Source of the DNA: Pseudomonadota bacterium
GTDB taxonomy: Bacteria; Pseudomonadota; Gammaproteobacteria; SURF-13
Length of the DNA stretch: 38,455 bases
Direction: 5' to 3'
NCBI GenBank assembly: GCA_027624315.1
Contig: JAQBXX010000012.1
Coordinates: 1 to 38,455 of the forward strand
The translations under genes were made by a program, and so were the position numbers. This document shows positions 19,601-33,587 of this stretch, piece by piece (within the stretch, counting starts at the first letter, position 1; each line of letters opens with the position of its first letter). The notes under the pieces are model-generated. The model was not told where the DNA came from and did not search any database. It was given only the letters and a program-made list of their open reading frames with translations.

Positions 19601-20523
19601 GCGCCCGGAAACGGCGAGATGGCGGTGGGATGATTGTGTGTCTCCACCTTCATCACGATATGTATGTCTTCGGGGTGATAGCGGTATTCGCGTCCCGCTG
19701 CCGGGAAAAAGCGCGCGGCGCGCGCGCCTTCCATGACGGCGGCATTGTCCTTGTAGGCGGAGAGGATGCCGTGCGGATGTTGCTGGTGCGTGTTGCGGAT
19801 CATAGCGAACAGCGACGCATCCTGGCGCACGCCGTCAATGATCCAGTCGGCATTGAATATCTTGTGGCGGCAGTGCTCCGAGTTCATCTGCGCGAACATC
19901 ATGAGCTCGACATCGGTCGGGTTGCGTCCAAGCGCCGTGAAGTTTTGCAGCAGATAATCGATTTCGTCTGCGGTGAGTGCGAGCCCCAGCGTCTGATCGG
20001 CCTTGACCAGTGCGTCCCGGCCGCCGCTCAGTACGTCGACAAGGACCAGCGGCGCGGGTTCCGTGCGCAGGAACAGTTTTTCGGCCTCACGCGCATCGTC
20101 CAGCAGCTGCTCTGTCATGCGGTCGTGAATGAGGGGTGCGATGCGCTCGCGCTCGGAGCTGGTGAGCGGCGCGCCGTTGGTTTTTACAAGGTGATAAATC
20201 ACGCCGCGCTCGATGCGCCGCACCTGATGGAGTCCGCAGATGTGCGCGATGTCGGTGGCCTTGCTCGACCACGGTGAGCGGGTGCCGATGCGTGGCACGA
20301 CCAGCAGGGGTGCACCGAGCGGAGTTTGCGTGCCGCCAGCGCCGTAGCTCAGAATCTTTTCGAGTTGCGCGTGCTCTGCGCCGGTAAGCTCGTGCGCGAG
20401 ATCAATGAAGTGGATGAATCTGGCGCCGACGCAGTCGAGATCGGGCACGGCCACGCGCAGGGCGGAGCGCAGCTTGTCCAGCCGGAACCCGGACAGTGCT
20501 TGCGGCCCGTGCAGTGAGAGCAT
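16627..20523 (-). CDS. purL: phosphoribosylformylglycinamidine synthase
   Basis: 1298-aa full-length; '[42 protein letters not shown]' and C-terminal glutaminase '[13 protein letters not shown]'. Confidence 0.97.
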   Translation of the reverse strand: MLSLHGPQALSGFRLDKLRSALRVAVPDLDCVGARFIHFIDLAHELTGAEHAQLEKILSYGAGGTQTPLGAPLLVVPRIGTRSPWSSKATDIAHICGLHQVRRIERGVIYHLVKTNGAPLTSSERERIAPLIHDRMTEQLLDDAREAEKLFLRTEPAPLVLVDVLSGGRDALVKADQTLGLALTADEIDYLLQNFTALGRNPTDVELMMFAQMNSEHCRHKIFNADWIIDGVRQDASLFAMIRNTHQQHPHGILSAYKDNAAVMEGARAARFFPAAGREYRYHPEDIHIVMKVETHNHPTAISPFPGAATGSGGEIRDEGATGRGAKPKAGLCGFSVSHLRIPGAMQPWEQHDFGKPRHTASSLDIMLEGPLGAAAFNNEFGRPNLCGYFRTFEAEVQAGHGIDRRGYHKPIMLAGGVGNIRAGHVEKNEIPPRAALIVLGGPAMLIGLGGGAASSITSGSGDQALDFASVQRGNPEMQRRCQEVIDQCWQLGDANPVLSLHDVGAGGLSNALPELVHGSARGARIELRKILSDDSGMSPMQLWCNEAQERYVLAVAPERCDEFAALCARERCPYAVVGAATMDEQLTLVDAQFHNTPIDLALHMLLGKPPKMLRDVRHAPPLLSGFDYSKIDLHEAALRVLRFPAVANKGFLITIGDRSVGGLVTRDQLVGPWQTPVADVAVTATSFDVYTGEAMALGERAPLALINPAASARMAVGEAITNIAAARIVHLSDITLSANWMAAAGHPGEDAALYDAVRAVGMELCPALSIAIPVGKDSLSMKTVWRENGVEKSVTAPLSLIVSAFARVHDCRRTLTPQLRVDQGGTELLLIDLGRQQNRLGASVLAQVYNQIGTQAPDVDDPALLKALFTALQSLNENNFILAYHDRSDGGLFATVCEMAFAAHTGITLNLDELGNDIHPALFSEELGAVVQIRRADRTAVLKILQAAGLEQYTHTIGTLNSTDHIVVTQHGQALLSNTRINLQRAWSETSYRMQTLRDNPICAQQEYDALLYARDPGLNAQLSFDPNDDIAAPYIKKGLRPRIAILREQGVNGHIELAAAFDRAGFFAIDVHMSDILEARISLSEFQGLAAPGGFSYGDVLGAGQGWAKSILFNARARDAFGAFFKRPDTFGLGICNGCQMMSNLHELIPGAEHWPQFMRNTSEQFEGRFSLVEIPASPSLFLHDMVGSRLPISVAHGEGRASFRLGTSPEQALAQGIVALRWVDNSGHPTEAYPANPNGSLLGIAGLTTPDGRFTIMMPHPERVIRTVSNSWHPDDWGNDGPWLRMFRNVRKWMG

Positions 20524-20546
20524 GGCGAGCTTAGGGCTGTTCAGAT

Positions 20547-21674
20547 TTATTTCAATTGTTCGTGCAGCAATGCCAGTATGCGGTTCGCAGTTTCGGAGTT
20601 TTCCGGCGCACCGTCCTTGTTCAGTACGGAGACGCGCGTGGTGGCACCTTCACCCGTCACGCTGACCAGATATTGCACGTTTTCCGCTTTTTTGTCGCTG
20701 CTGCCCCAGAATTTCAGCTTGCCCAGGTAGCCGTCCTTCTTCTCCTCCTTGAGCGGATCGGCATAGCGCACGTAATAGAGACCGCGTGAACGGTCGCGGT
20801 CTTCCACCGTGAAGCCGACGCGGTCAAGCGCGATGCTGGTGCGGCGCCAGCCGCGCGAAAAGTCTTCATCCAGGGTAAGGAAGCTGTGGCCCTGCGCATC
20901 GCGCGTGAGCTGGGCGTGCGGCGCGTCTTTCGCGCGCGCGAGCAGTGATTTCGCCTTTTGCTCATCGACGCCGAAGAACACCGCCATGCGATTGAGCATT
21001 TCGATTTCCAGTTCCGGATCGGACGGGCGGCTTTGCCAGATGGTGGAGGTGCCCTGCACCACCTCTTCCACGCCGCGATGACTCAGGAAAAGCTCGGTGC
21101 TGTTGGGATCCTTGCCGCGCTCCAGGCGTACACGGTATTTGTCACGCGTGGCCGAGGAGTAGAGATCGTCGAACACCTTGCTGATGACGGAGCGGATGGC
21201 GTCTTTCGGGATGTCGGCGCGATTTTCCATCCAGTCGGTTTCCAGGATGCCGATGCGCGGGTCTTCTTCCTTGATCAGGAACCCGTTCTGCAGAAAGAAT
21301 TCACGTGCCTTGGGCCAGACCGTTTCCGGTGCGCCTTCCATCACGAGCCAGCGTTTGTCGCCGTCGCGCTCGAAGTGGATGTTGCTTTGCTGGGGTAACA
21401 CGTTTTCGCTGTGCGCGACCTGCGATCCGCCGCGCTCATCGGTGTAGGAGGATAAGGTCGCGCTGCTTTTCGGGTCGATGTCGGGCACCGCCATGGTGTC
21501 GTCGATGGTGGACTTGGTGAGGTCCGGCGGCACTTCCAGTGCCGGCAGCGTCCGGCTCTTTTTGTACTCGGCCTTTTTCTCCGGCGAGACCTCATCGAGC
21601 TTGTTACTGATGGCACTGCATGCGCCCAGGGTAAACAAGGCAAGCAGCAGTGAGCAGGAAAGAAAGCTACGCAT
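20547..21674 (-). CDS. bamC: outer membrane assembly lipoprotein BamC (NlpB)
   Basis: lipobox 'LFTLGACS'; next to dapA; '[11 protein letters not shown]' N-terminal region. Confidence 0.9.
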   Translation of the reverse strand: MRSFLSCSLLLALFTLGACSAISNKLDEVSPEKKAEYKKSRTLPALEVPPDLTKSTIDDTMAVPDIDPKSSATLSSYTDERGGSQVAHSENVLPQQSNIHFERDGDKRWLVMEGAPETVWPKAREFFLQNGFLIKEEDPRIGILETDWMENRADIPKDAIRSVISKVFDDLYSSATRDKYRVRLERGKDPNSTELFLSHRGVEEVVQGTSTIWQSRPSDPELEIEMLNRMAVFFGVDEQKAKSLLARAKDAPHAQLTRDAQGHSFLTLDEDFSRGWRRTSIALDRVGFTVEDRDRSRGLYYVRYADPLKEEKKDGYLGKLKFWGSSDKKAENVQYLVSVTGEGATTRVSVLNKDGAPENSETANRILALLHEQLK

Positions 21675-21681
21675 AAATTAC

Positions 21682-22569
21682 CTACTCATTAAAACGGATA
21701 TCGGCTTGTTGCAGAGCGCGCCGCACACGCGGCTGGCTGGGTGGCGACAAGGGCGTGAGCGGAAGCCGGATGCCGGGCGGGATCAGACCCATCTGGTGGA
21801 GTGCCCACTTGACCGGAATCGGGTTGGACTCGATGAACAAGTCCTGGTGCAGCGGCATGAGCCGCTGATTAATCGCATCGGCCTGTGTCCGGTCGCCGCG
21901 TAATGCGGCGGCGCACATCTCGTGCATGAGCCGCGGCACCACATTGGCGGTGACCGAGATTACACCCTTGCCGCCCATCAGCATCAACTCCATGGCGGTG
22001 GCGTCATCACCTGCATACAAATCCATTTTATCACCACAGCGGTCAAGAATCTCTCTCGCGCGCGCAATATTGCCGGTGGCTTCCTTGACGCCGATGATGT
22101 TGGAAACGGCGGCGAGGCGGGCCACGGTCTCCGGCAGCAGGTCGCACGCGGTGCGCCCGGGCACGTTGTAGAGGATTTGCGGTATGGGCACGGCCTCGGC
22201 CACCGCCTTGTAATGCAGGTAGAGGCCCTCCTGCGTGGGCTTGTTGTAGTAGGGGGTGACCAGCAGGCAGGCATCGGCGCCGCCCTGCAGGGCGCAGCGC
22301 GTAAGCCGGATCGCCTCGCTGGTGGCGTTCGCGCCCGTGCCCGCGATGACGGGTATGCGCCCGCGCACCCGCTCGACGACTTCGCGGATCAGCGCGCAGT
22401 GTTCGTCCTCGTCGAGTGTGGCGGATTCGCCCGTGGTACCGACCGCGACGATGGCGTCGGTGCCATTTTCGATGTGAAATTCGATCAGCCGCGCCAGGCT
22501 GTCATGGTCCAGCGCGCCGTCGGACGACATCGGGGTCACCAAGGCCACCATGCTGCCGTGAAACATCAA
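21682..22569 (-). CDS. dapA: 4-hydroxy-tetrahydrodipicolinate synthase
   Basis: '[24 protein letters not shown]', '[14 protein letters not shown]', '[11 protein letters not shown]', '[13 protein letters not shown]'. Confidence 0.97.
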   Translation of the reverse strand: MMFHGSMVALVTPMSSDGALDHDSLARLIEFHIENGTDAIVAVGTTGESATLDEDEHCALIREVVERVRGRIPVIAGTGANATSEAIRLTRCALQGGADACLLVTPYYNKPTQEGLYLHYKAVAEAVPIPQILYNVPGRTACDLLPETVARLAAVSNIIGVKEATGNIARAREILDRCGDKMDLYAGDDATAMELMLMGGKGVISVTANVVPRLMHEMCAAALRGDRTQADAINQRLMPLHQDLFIESNPIPVKWALHQMGLIPPGIRLPLTPLSPPSQPRVRRALQQADIRFNE

Positions 22570-22765
22570 GACTCTCCGTGTTACCCGATAAGTAATGCTG
22601 TGAGGCCCATTATGGGCTTTTTCGGTCTATTTTCAGTCACCTGCCGCAAGCGGGCATGGTACTTGCTCCCCTATTGTATGACAAGCTGTCGGCATGCGAA
22701 GATGATGCGGTTAAAGGGTTCAAAAAGGCAGCTCTAAGATGACCCGCGAGGGGTGAGGACACCGC

Positions 22766-24494
22766 ATGGCCATATCATCGTCCAATGTGAAATTTAAGTT
22801 GAGCGGGCTGACGCGCCGTCTGGTGCAGGATGGGCTGCTCACCGAAGTTAATGCGCAACAGGCCTACGAGCAGGCGTTCAAGGCGCAAATCCCGCTCGTC
22901 TCCTGGCTGGTAGAGAACAATATCCTCAGCAGCCGCGTGGTTGCCAATGCAGCGTCGCAGGAGTTCGGTGTGCCGCTGCTGGATCTGGCCGCCGTCGATA
23001 TGGAGCATGCCCCCGTTACCCTGGTGGCGGAAAAGCTGGTGCGCAAGCATCATGCGCTGCCCCTGTTCAAGCGCGGCAGCCAGTTGTTTCTCGCCATGTC
23101 CGATATCACCAATCTCCATGCGCTGGATGAGATCCAGTTCCACGCCGGCCTCAGCACCGCCTCGGTGCTGGTGGAGGAAGACAAGCTCGCCCAGGCCATC
23201 GAAAAGGCTATGGACGCGCGCGATACGTCGATGAGTGCGCTGACCGGATCCGACGTCGACGATCTTAACCTGGAAATCTCCGGCGGCGATGAAGACCTCA
23301 CCGCCGCCGACAGCGCTGCCGCCGATATCGACGATACCCCCGTGGTGCGCTTTGTGAACAAGGTGTTGCTCGACGCGATCAATAAAGGGGCGTCCGATGT
23401 CCACTTTGAACCCTATGAAAAAATCTACCGTGTGCGCTTCCGTCAGGACGGTGTGCTGCGCGAGGTGGCGGCGCCGCCGGTAGCCCTCGCACCCCGTCTT
23501 GCCGCGCGCCTCAAGGTGATGTCAAGGCTCGATATCTCCGAGCGCCGCGTGCCGCAGGACGGGCGCATGAAGATGCGGTTGTCCGCAAACCGCGCCATCG
23601 ATTTCCGTGTCAGCAGCTGCCCTACCCTGTACGGCGAGAAGATCGTGCTGCGTATTCTGGATCCTGCCAGCGCAAAACTCGGCATCGATGCGCTGGGCTA
23701 TGAAGAGGATCAAAAAAAGCTGTTCATGGATGCGATCCATCGTCCCTACGGCATGGTGCTGGTCACCGGCCCCACCGGCAGCGGCAAGACCGTGTCGCTC
23801 TACACGGCGCTCAACATCCTGAACACCGAAGACCGCAACATTTCCACCTGCGAAGACCCGGTGGAAATCAACCTGCCCGGCATCAACCAGGTCCATGTCA
23901 ACCCCCGGGCTGGGCTCACCTTCCCCTCGGCGCTCAAGGCCTTTCTGCGCCAGGACCCGGACATCATCATGGTGGGCGAGATTCGTGATCTGGAAACCGC
24001 CGAGATCGCCATCAAGGCGGCGCAGACCGGCCACATGGTGCTCTCCACCCTGCACACCAACGACGCGCCACAGACCTTGAGCCGCTTGGCCAACATGGGC
24101 GTGGCGCCGTTTAACATCGCCTCGGCGGTGTCGCTCATCATCGCGCAACGTCTGGCGCGCCGTTTGTGCAACCAATGCAAAAAGCCGCTCACCATCCCGC
24201 GTGAAGCGTTGCTGGAAGAGGGGTTCAAGGAGGCCGATCTCCCCAATGTCAAACTCTACAGCGCGGTGGGTTGCGAGCAGTGCACCGACGGTTACAAGGG
24301 GCGCGTGGGCATCTACCAGGTGATGCCGGTGACGGAGGCCATCGGCCGCATTATCATGGAGGGCGGCAACGCGATTCAGATCGCTGACCAGGCGAAGAAG
24401 GAAGGCGTGGCTGGACCTGCGCGAATCTGGACTCAAAAAGGTGCGCCAGGGCATGTCCAGTCTGGAAGAAATCAACCGTGTCACCAATGAGTAA
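22766..24494 (+). pseudogene. pilB: type IV pilus assembly ATPase PilB, frameshifted near the 3' end
   Basis: Walker A 'GPTGSGKTVSLYTALNIL' and 'CNQCKK...CEQCTDGYKGRVGIYQVMPV'; after 'QAKKEGV' the conserved tail continues in another frame ('DLRESGLKKVRQGMSSLEEINRVTNE', stop 24492-24494), fitting a one-base insertion near 24413. Confidence 0.8.
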
Positions 24495-24508
24495 TCCGGT
24501 GCACGTCC

Positions 24509-25738
24509 ATGGCTGAGAAAGCGAAAGCGGTAAAAAAACTCGATACCTACGTTTGGGAGGGCACCAACAAACAGGGTGCTCGCGTGCGCGGTGAATTGCA
24601 GGGCACCACGCTCACACTGGTCAAGGCCGATCTGCGTCGGCAAGGCATTAATCCGACCAAGGTCGCAAAAAATCCAAACCACTGTTTAGTGCGCGCAAAA
24701 AGGCGGTCACCGCCAAGGACATCGCCGTATTCAGCCGGCAGCTTTCGGTGATGATCGCCGCCGGCGTGCCGCTGGTGCAGTCGTTCGAGATTGTAGGGCG
24801 CGGGCACGAAAATCCCACCATGCAGGAGCTCCTGCTCACCATTAAAAATGACGTAGAAAGGCGGCAGTTCGCTGGCCGAGGCGCTGGAGAAACACCAGCT
24901 CCAGTTCGATGAGCTTTACGTCAACCTGGTGCGCGCCGGTGAGCAGGCCGGTATCCTCGAAGCCCTGATGAACAAAATTGCCGTGTACAAGGAAAAGACC
25001 GAGGCGATCAAGGGCAAGATCAAGAAGGCGCTGTTTTATCCTACGGCGGTGCTGGTGGTGGCGTTCATCATCACCGCCATTTTGCTCATCTTCGTGATCC
25101 CGCAGTTCGAGTCACTGTTCCAGGGCTTCGGCGCCGATCTGCCCGCGCTCACGAAAATGGTCATCAATCTCTCCGCTATTTTCCAGAAATGGTGGTGGCT
25201 GATTTTCGGCGGCCTGGGCGGCGGCATCTACGCGCTGATTGAGATGAAAAAGCGCTCCAAGCCGATGCAGCATTTCTTTGACCGCCTGTTGCTCAAGCTG
25301 CCGGTCATCGGTGCGATTCTCAACAAGGGTGCGATCGCGCGTTTTGCGCGCACGCTCTCCACCATGTTCGCCGCTGGCGTGCCGCTGGTGGAGGCGATGG
25401 AGTCGGTCGCGGGCGCCGCCGGCAACATCGTTTATTCCGACGCTATCCTGCGCATACGCGACGAGGTCTCCACCGGTACGCAGTTGCAGCAGGCGATGCG
25501 CAACGCCGACCTGTTTCCCAGCATGGTGGTGCAGATGGTGGCCATCGGCGAGGAGGCAGGCTCGCTCGATGCGATGTTGTCCAAGGTGGCTGATTTCTAC
25601 GAAGAGGAAGTGGACAACATGGTGGACTCGCTTTCCAGCCTGCTCGAACCTATGATTATGGCCATCCTCGGCGTGCTGGTGGGCGGCCTCGTGATCGCCA
25701 TGTATCTGCCGATATTCAAGATGGGATCGGTGGTATAA
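24509..25738 (+). pseudogene. pilC: type IV pilus inner membrane protein PilC, split by two compensating frameshifts
   Basis: ORFs 24509..24751 and 24929..25738 share a frame; the part between encodes PilC-like 'KKSKPLFSARKKAVTAKDIAVFSRQLSVMIAAGVPLVQSFEIVGRGHENPTMQELLLTIKNDVE' in another frame. Confidence 0.85.
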
Positions 25739-25768
25739 AAATAAGCTGATTTTTTATCTTAACTACCC

Positions 25769-25861
25769 AACGCAAAGACGCCAAGACGCAAAGGACGCAA
25801 AGTTTGCATTACAAAAAATTTCTTGGAATAGACGTTCTTTGCGTCTTGGCGTCTTTGCGTT
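25769..25861. repeat. long inverted repeat (aacgcaaagacgccaagacgcaaaggacg / cgttctttgcgtcttggcgtctttgcgtt)
   Basis: arms 25769-25797 and 25833-25861, near-perfect; between pilC and pilD. Confidence 0.85.
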
Positions 25862-25885
25862 GAACCGTCATCTTGTGTTCCCGCC

Positions 25886-26752
25886 ATGATTGACACGCTC
25901 CAGACACTGCCTTGGTTCTTCAACCTGTCTGCCGGTCTACTAGGCCTGATGGTCGGCAGTTTTTTGAATGTCGTTATCCATCGTCTGCCGCAGATGATGC
26001 AGCGCGACTGGCAGACGCAGTGCCGGGAACTGCTGGCCATGCCTGATGAATCATCCACAGCGCCTGCGCATTTCAGTCTTGTTACTCCACGCTCGCGTTG
26101 CCCGCAATGCGGGCATGGCATCACGGCGCTGGAAAACATCCCGCTGCTGAGCTATCTCGCGCTCAAGGGAAAATGCTCTGCGTGTGGCGCGCGCATCTCG
26201 CCACGTTATCCGCTGGTCGAATTGCTGACCGCGGCACTGTCCGCGGCGGTCGCCGCGCACTTTGGCTTTGGTTGGATGAGCGCGGCGGCGCTACTGCTCA
26301 CCTGGGCCCTGATTGCGCTCACCTTCATCGACCTCGATCATCAACTGCTGCCGGACTCGATCACGCTGCCGCTGTTGTGGGGCGGCCTGCTGCTCAGCCT
26401 GGGCGGCGTGTTCGTGGACAGCCCCACGGCGATCATTGGCGCGGCGGCGGGCTATCTCAGCCTGTGGACGGTGTACTGGCTGTTCAAGCTGCTCACCGGC
26501 AAGGAAGGCATGGGGCAGGGCGATTTCAAGCTGCTTGCGGTATTCGGCGCGTGGCTCGGCTGGCAGGCGTTGCCGTTGATCATTCTGCTCTCGTCGCTGG
26601 TGGGTGCGCTGGTGGGGATTTCCCTGATGCTGTTCCGCAACCACCAGCGCGACACCCCGATTCCGTTCGGACCTTACCTTGCCGCCGCCGGCTGGATCGC
26701 CCTGCTCTGGGGTGCGCCGCTGACGCAGGCCTATTTGAAGCTGCTGGGCTGA
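25886..26752 (+). CDS. pilD: prepilin peptidase / N-methyltransferase
   Basis: 'CPQCGHGITALENIPLLSYLALKGKCSACGARISPRYPLVE' and 'GKEGMGQGDFKLLAVFGAWLG'. Confidence 0.95.
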   Translation: MIDTLQTLPWFFNLSAGLLGLMVGSFLNVVIHRLPQMMQRDWQTQCRELLAMPDESSTAPAHFSLVTPRSRCPQCGHGITALENIPLLSYLALKGKCSACGARISPRYPLVELLTAALSAAVAAHFGFGWMSAAALLLTWALIALTFIDLDHQLLPDSITLPLLWGGLLLSLGGVFVDSPTAIIGAAAGYLSLWTVYWLFKLLTGKEGMGQGDFKLLAVFGAWLGWQALPLIILLSSLVGALVGISLMLFRNHQRDTPIPFGPYLAAAGWIALLWGAPLTQAYLKLLG

Positions 26753-27355
26753 ATGTATCGCGTCGGCCTCACCGGCGGCATCGGCAGCGGCAAGTCCACG
26801 GTCGCGCAGTATTTCAGCGCGCTGGGCGTGCCGGTCATCGACGCCGATGCCATCGCGCACGATCTGGTGGTGCCGGGTGCGCCTGCGCTGGCGCGCATCA
26901 CGCAGGTGTTCGGTGGCGAGGTGCTGGCGGCCGGCGGCGCACTCGACCGTGCCGCGCTGCGCCGCATCGTGTTCGCCGATGCTGCGCGGCGCAAGCAACT
27001 GGAGGCCATCCTGCACCCGCTGATCCGCGCCGAGATGGAGGCGCGCGTGGCACGGCTGGCTGCGGCCTACTGCGTGCTGTGTATCCCGCTGTTGCTGGAG
27101 ACGGGCCAGGCGTGGGAGGTCGAGCGCGTGCTGGTGGTCGATGCGCCGCATGCGCTCCAATACCAGCGCCTGATGGCGCGAGGCCTGGGTGTGGCGGAAA
27201 TCGCCGCCATCCTGCGCGTCCAGGCCGGCTGGCGTGAACGCCTCGCGGCGGCGCATGATGTGATCGAAAACGACCGCGATCTAGATCATGTGGAAAAGCG
27301 GGTGCGCGCGCTGCACGAGAGCTATCTGCGGCTCGCCCGCGCCGGCCGCAAATAG
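26753..27355 (+). CDS. coaE: dephospho-CoA kinase
   Basis: 'YRVGLTGGIGSGKSTVAQYFSALGVPVIDADAIAHDLV'. Confidence 0.96.
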   Translation: MYRVGLTGGIGSGKSTVAQYFSALGVPVIDADAIAHDLVVPGAPALARITQVFGGEVLAAGGALDRAALRRIVFADAARRKQLEAILHPLIRAEMEARVARLAAAYCVLCIPLLLETGQAWEVERVLVVDAPHALQYQRLMARGLGVAEIAAILRVQAGWRERLAAAHDVIENDRDLDHVEKRVRALHESYLRLARAGRK

Positions 27356-27414
27356 CGATTGCCAGCATTGTTTAAGTGCTACACAATAGCCCCAGTTTGC
27401 AGCCGGCGGTGGTG

Positions 27415-28188
27415 ATGGTGTCAGAAAAAATTACCTACGAACAGCCGCTTAACGAAAAGATACGCACCTTTCTGCGGCTCGAATTCCTGTTTCTCCAAAC
27501 GCAGCATAATCTGGAAGGAAGATCGGAATGGGACAGCCGCGCCGCGCTCTCCGGCCTGATTGAAATTCTCAATGTGTGCGGCCGCACCGACCTCAAGACA
27601 GAACTGTTACGCGAACTCGACCGTCACGGCATCATGCTGGCGCGTCTTGAGCAGGTGCCGGAAGTCGATCAGGCGCGGCTGAAAGATGTGCTGAGCGAAG
27701 TGGATGCGCTCATCGACCGCCTGCATGCCACCAGCGGCCAGTTCGGCCAATCGCTGCGCAACAACGAGTTCATCAGCAGCATCCGTCAGCGCAGCACCAT
27801 CCCCGGCGGCCTGTGTGATTTCGATCTGCCCGCTTATCATTACTGGCTGCAGCGTCCCGCCAAGGAACGTTTGGCGGATTTGCAGGAATGGCTGGCTCCG
27901 CTCGATCAGATGCGGCTTGGCATTGACGTCATCCTGCGGCTCACGCGCGAGAGCGCCTCACCCACGCAGGAGGTCGCCCCTGCGGGCTTCTTCCAGCGTT
28001 CGCTCGACCACCAGGATGCGCCCTGCCGGCTGGTGCGCGTCGCGGTGCCTGCGCGCCTGCCGTATTATGCCGAGATCAGCGGCGGCAAGCACCGCTTCAC
28101 GGTGCGCTTTCTGGCGCCGGTGACCGGCAGGCGCACGGTACAGGCCGCCGAAGACGTGGAGTTTGACCTGACCTGCTGTCTGACGTGA
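27415..28188 (+). CDS. zapD: cell division protein ZapD
   Basis: '[23 protein letters not shown]' N-terminus; between coaE and yacG. Confidence 0.93.
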   Translation: MVSEKITYEQPLNEKIRTFLRLEFLFLQTQHNLEGRSEWDSRAALSGLIEILNVCGRTDLKTELLRELDRHGIMLARLEQVPEVDQARLKDVLSEVDALIDRLHATSGQFGQSLRNNEFISSIRQRSTIPGGLCDFDLPAYHYWLQRPAKERLADLQEWLAPLDQMRLGIDVILRLTRESASPTQEVAPAGFFQRSLDHQDAPCRLVRVAVPARLPYYAEISGGKHRFTVRFLAPVTGRRTVQAAEDVEFDLTCCLT

Positions 28189-28370
28189 GACGCGCAAAGA
28201 TCATCGCCTGCCCCACCTGTGGCAAAGATGCGGTGTGGGCCAAGGACAATCCCTGGCGACCCTTCTGCAGCGAGCGCTGCAAACTGATCGACCTCGGCGC
28301 CTGGGCGGACGAGTCCTACCGCGTCCCGGATACAGAGCAGAAACCGGAGGATAAGAACGGCTCAGAGTAA
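28185..28370 (+). CDS. yacG: DNA gyrase inhibitor YacG
   Basis: '[40 protein letters not shown]' zinc motif. Confidence 0.95.
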   Translation: MRRAKIIACPTCGKDAVWAKDNPWRPFCSERCKLIDLGAWADESYRVPDTEQKPEDKNGSE

Positions 28371-29336
28371 ATTTGCGATCACCTGCTCAGGCTGCGCCGC
28401 ATCCCACACCGTACTCAGCAGCGCGAGGCCCTGCGCGCCATGCCGCCAGGCCTCGTGCAGATGTTCCACTTTCATGCCGCCCAGCGCGTAGGCCGGCACA
28501 TTGCACTCCTCGCACAACTGCTGCAATCCTTCCCAGCCCAAGGTGGCGGCGCCGGGGTGGCTCCGCGTCGGCAGCACCGGCGAGAGCACCACGAAGTCCA
28601 CGCCGATGCGCTGTGCGTGCGCCAGTTCCTCGCTGTTGTGACACGAGGCCGCCACCCACTGTGCCCGGTTGAGCGGACGCTCGGTCAGTTGCATCAGACG
28701 CGCACTGCTCAGGTGTACGCCGTGGGCATTGAGTTCGCGCGCCAGTTCAGGCGCGGCGTTCAGGACAAGCTGTGCTGAATATTTATGGCACAGGCCCAGC
28801 GCCGTTTGCGCCAGTTCCCGGTAGTCTGCCGCGTCCAGTGTTTTTGCCCGCAACTGCACCAGCCGCGCACCGCCGCGCAGGCAGCGCTCCAGTGTGGCGA
28901 GGAACGCGCTGCTGCCGGCGGCGGGCTCTCCGGTAATCAGGTAAAGCGGCGGCAGCCGCAGCGCGCTGACAATGGGCAGATTGGCGGCGGGAAATTGTTT
29001 TTGCACGAGCTGTTCCAGTGTGACCCATTCGAGACGCTGCGCATCGTGCGGGTGCGGGGCTCCGTGCCATGCATCGACGCACCACACGTCGAGCAATACC
29101 GCCTGGTTGGGATACTGGTGACGGATGCGGATCAATGGACGCATGCGTGTGGGCACGATATTGAGCTCTTCCCTGAGTTCGCGCACGAGCACACGCGGTG
29201 CATCTTCACCGGACTCCACCTTGCCGCCGGGAAACTCCCATAGACCGCCCTGATGTTTGTGTTGTGGGCGTAGTGCGAGCAACACTTCGTTACGCTCATT
29301 GAAAACCGCCGCCGCAACCACATGTTGATGATTCAT
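28362..29336 (-). CDS. Nudix (MutT-like) hydrolase fused to thiamine-phosphate-synthase-like domain
   Basis: Nudix box '[24 protein letters not shown]' followed by ThiE-like TIM barrel '[31 protein letters not shown]...GVHLSS'. Confidence 0.92.
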   Translation of the reverse strand: MNHQHVVAAAVFNERNEVLLALRPQHKHQGGLWEFPGGKVESGEDAPRVLVRELREELNIVPTRMRPLIRIRHQYPNQAVLLDVWCVDAWHGAPHPHDAQRLEWVTLEQLVQKQFPAANLPIVSALRLPPLYLITGEPAAGSSAFLATLERCLRGGARLVQLRAKTLDAADYRELAQTALGLCHKYSAQLVLNAAPELARELNAHGVHLSSARLMQLTERPLNRAQWVAASCHNSEELAHAQRIGVDFVVLSPVLPTRSHPGAATLGWEGLQQLCEECNVPAYALGGMKVEHLHEAWRHGAQGLALLSTVWDAAQPEQVIANLL

Positions 29337-29546
29337 GAGCAGTCACCGTTTATACATAGCGCCATAAATCGTTGTGAGCGGCTTGGTCGCTCCCGGCATC
29401 CTGCCTCCTGCGACACTAGCACATCCCTGTGCGTCGCAGGCGGGGAGCGGCGGAGCGGAGAAACCGGAGTGTACATTACAAGTCTGCCACCCGGATTCCG
29501 GGCACCGCACGCACCCGCATCAAAGACGCGCAGCAGATTTATTGCG

Positions 29547-30767
29547 CTATGTACGGTATTCCGCGTTGATGCGCACGTAGTCGTAGGAAAAATCACAGGT
29601 CCACACGGTGCTGGCATGCGACCCGCGCCCGAGATCGACGTTGACAGTAATTTCACTCTTGCGCATGACGTCCAGGCCGCGTTTTTCCTCGTAGTCTGCC
29701 GCGCGCCCACCGTCACGCACAATGCACACGTCATCGAGATGCAGCGTGATGCGGGCAATATCCAGGCCGGTTATGCCGGCGCGGCCCACGGCGGCGAGGA
29801 TGCGCCCCCAGTTTGGGTCGCTGGCAAAAAACGCGGTCTTGACCAGGGGCGAATGTGCAATGGCGTAGGCGACGGTATTGCATTCCTGTTCGCTCGCGCC
29901 GCCGTTGACGCGCACGGTGATGAACTTGGTGGCGCCTTCGCCATCGCGCACGATCAGTTGCGCGAGTTCGACGCATACCTCTGTGATCGCGTCGCACAAA
30001 ATGCGATACGCCGGATGGGCAATATGGTCGATACGCACGAGCGCGCTTTTGCCCGTGGCGATCAGCACGCAGGCGTCGTTGGTGGAGGTATCGCCATCCA
30101 CCGTGATGCGGTTGAAGGAGGCCTGTACCGCCTCGCGCAGGCATTGCTGCAATACTTCCTGGCGCACGCCGGCGTCGGTGGCGACAAAGGCAAGCATCGT
30201 CGCCATGTCGGGACAGACCATGCCGGAGCCCTTGGCAATGCCGGTGACGGTGACGGTACTGCCCTGAATATCAATCTTGCGCGAGACACCCTTTGGTACG
30301 GTGTCGGTGGTCATGATGCCGTGCGCGGCATCCTCCCAGCCTGTGTCGCTCAGTTTGGCGCATGCATCAGGGAGGCCGTGCACGATTTTATCTACCGGCA
30401 GCGGTTCGCCGATCACGCCGGTGGAGAAGGGCAGCACTTGGTTGCTCTTGCAATGCGCGAGCTGTGCCAGCGCGGAACAACACGTTGCTGCGTCATACAA
30501 GCCCTGCGCGCCGGTGCCCGCGTTGGCGTTGCCGGTGTTGATGAGCAGATAGCGCGGCGCCGTTTGCGCAAGATGCTTGCGCGCAATTGTAACCGGCGCG
30601 GCACAGAAGGCATTTTGGGTGAACACGGCGGCACAACTCGCGCCGGTGTCGATTTCCAGGATGACCAAATCACGCCGCCCCGGTTTCTTGATGCTGGCGG
30701 CGGCGGTGCCGAGGCGGATGCCGCGCACCGGGTGCAGTTGCGGCAAGGGCTTGATGTTTACTGCCAT
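29547..30767 (-). CDS. argJ: bifunctional glutamate N-acetyltransferase / ornithine acetyltransferase
   Basis: '[39 protein letters not shown]'; '[21 protein letters not shown]' autocleavage region. Confidence 0.95.
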   Translation of the reverse strand: MAVNIKPLPQLHPVRGIRLGTAAASIKKPGRRDLVILEIDTGASCAAVFTQNAFCAAPVTIARKHLAQTAPRYLLINTGNANAGTGAQGLYDAATCCSALAQLAHCKSNQVLPFSTGVIGEPLPVDKIVHGLPDACAKLSDTGWEDAAHGIMTTDTVPKGVSRKIDIQGSTVTVTGIAKGSGMVCPDMATMLAFVATDAGVRQEVLQQCLREAVQASFNRITVDGDTSTNDACVLIATGKSALVRIDHIAHPAYRILCDAITEVCVELAQLIVRDGEGATKFITVRVNGGASEQECNTVAYAIAHSPLVKTAFFASDPNWGRILAAVGRAGITGLDIARITLHLDDVCIVRDGGRAADYEEKRGLDVMRKSEITVNVDLGRGSHASTVWTCDFSYDYVRINAEYRT

Positions 30768-30783
30768 GATTACGGAAGCTGAA

Positions 30784-33474
<2,691 letters not shown>

Positions 33475-33567
33475 AATGGGATGGGAAATGCCGGGCTACA
33501 GCGGCTCACCTCAGGGTTTCTCGACGGGTTTTTGGTGGGGGAGTATAGTACTACGTCGAAGGATTAT

Positions 33568-33586
33568 ACGCATTTTTAGAGGTGCC
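33568..33586. repeat. solo terminal repeat of the 581-724 MITE-like element
   Basis: acgcatttttagaggtgcc is the exact reverse complement of 583-601 (19 nt). Confidence 0.75.
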
Positions 33587-33587
33587 T

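Noticed and set aside
22605-22622. gcccattatgggc followed by T-run as a terminator
   Set aside because: Lies in the divergent dapA/pilB gap with no upstream + gene to terminate; could be chance or an attenuator, not supported further
24660-24680. Programmed frameshifting at the A-run in pilC
   Set aside because: Only 6 A's, no conserved stimulator visible, and a second compensating indel about 190 nt later makes error or decay more likely
23522-24682. 386-aa minus-strand ORF opposite pilB
   Set aside because: Antisense shadow ORF; pilB is clearly recognised on +
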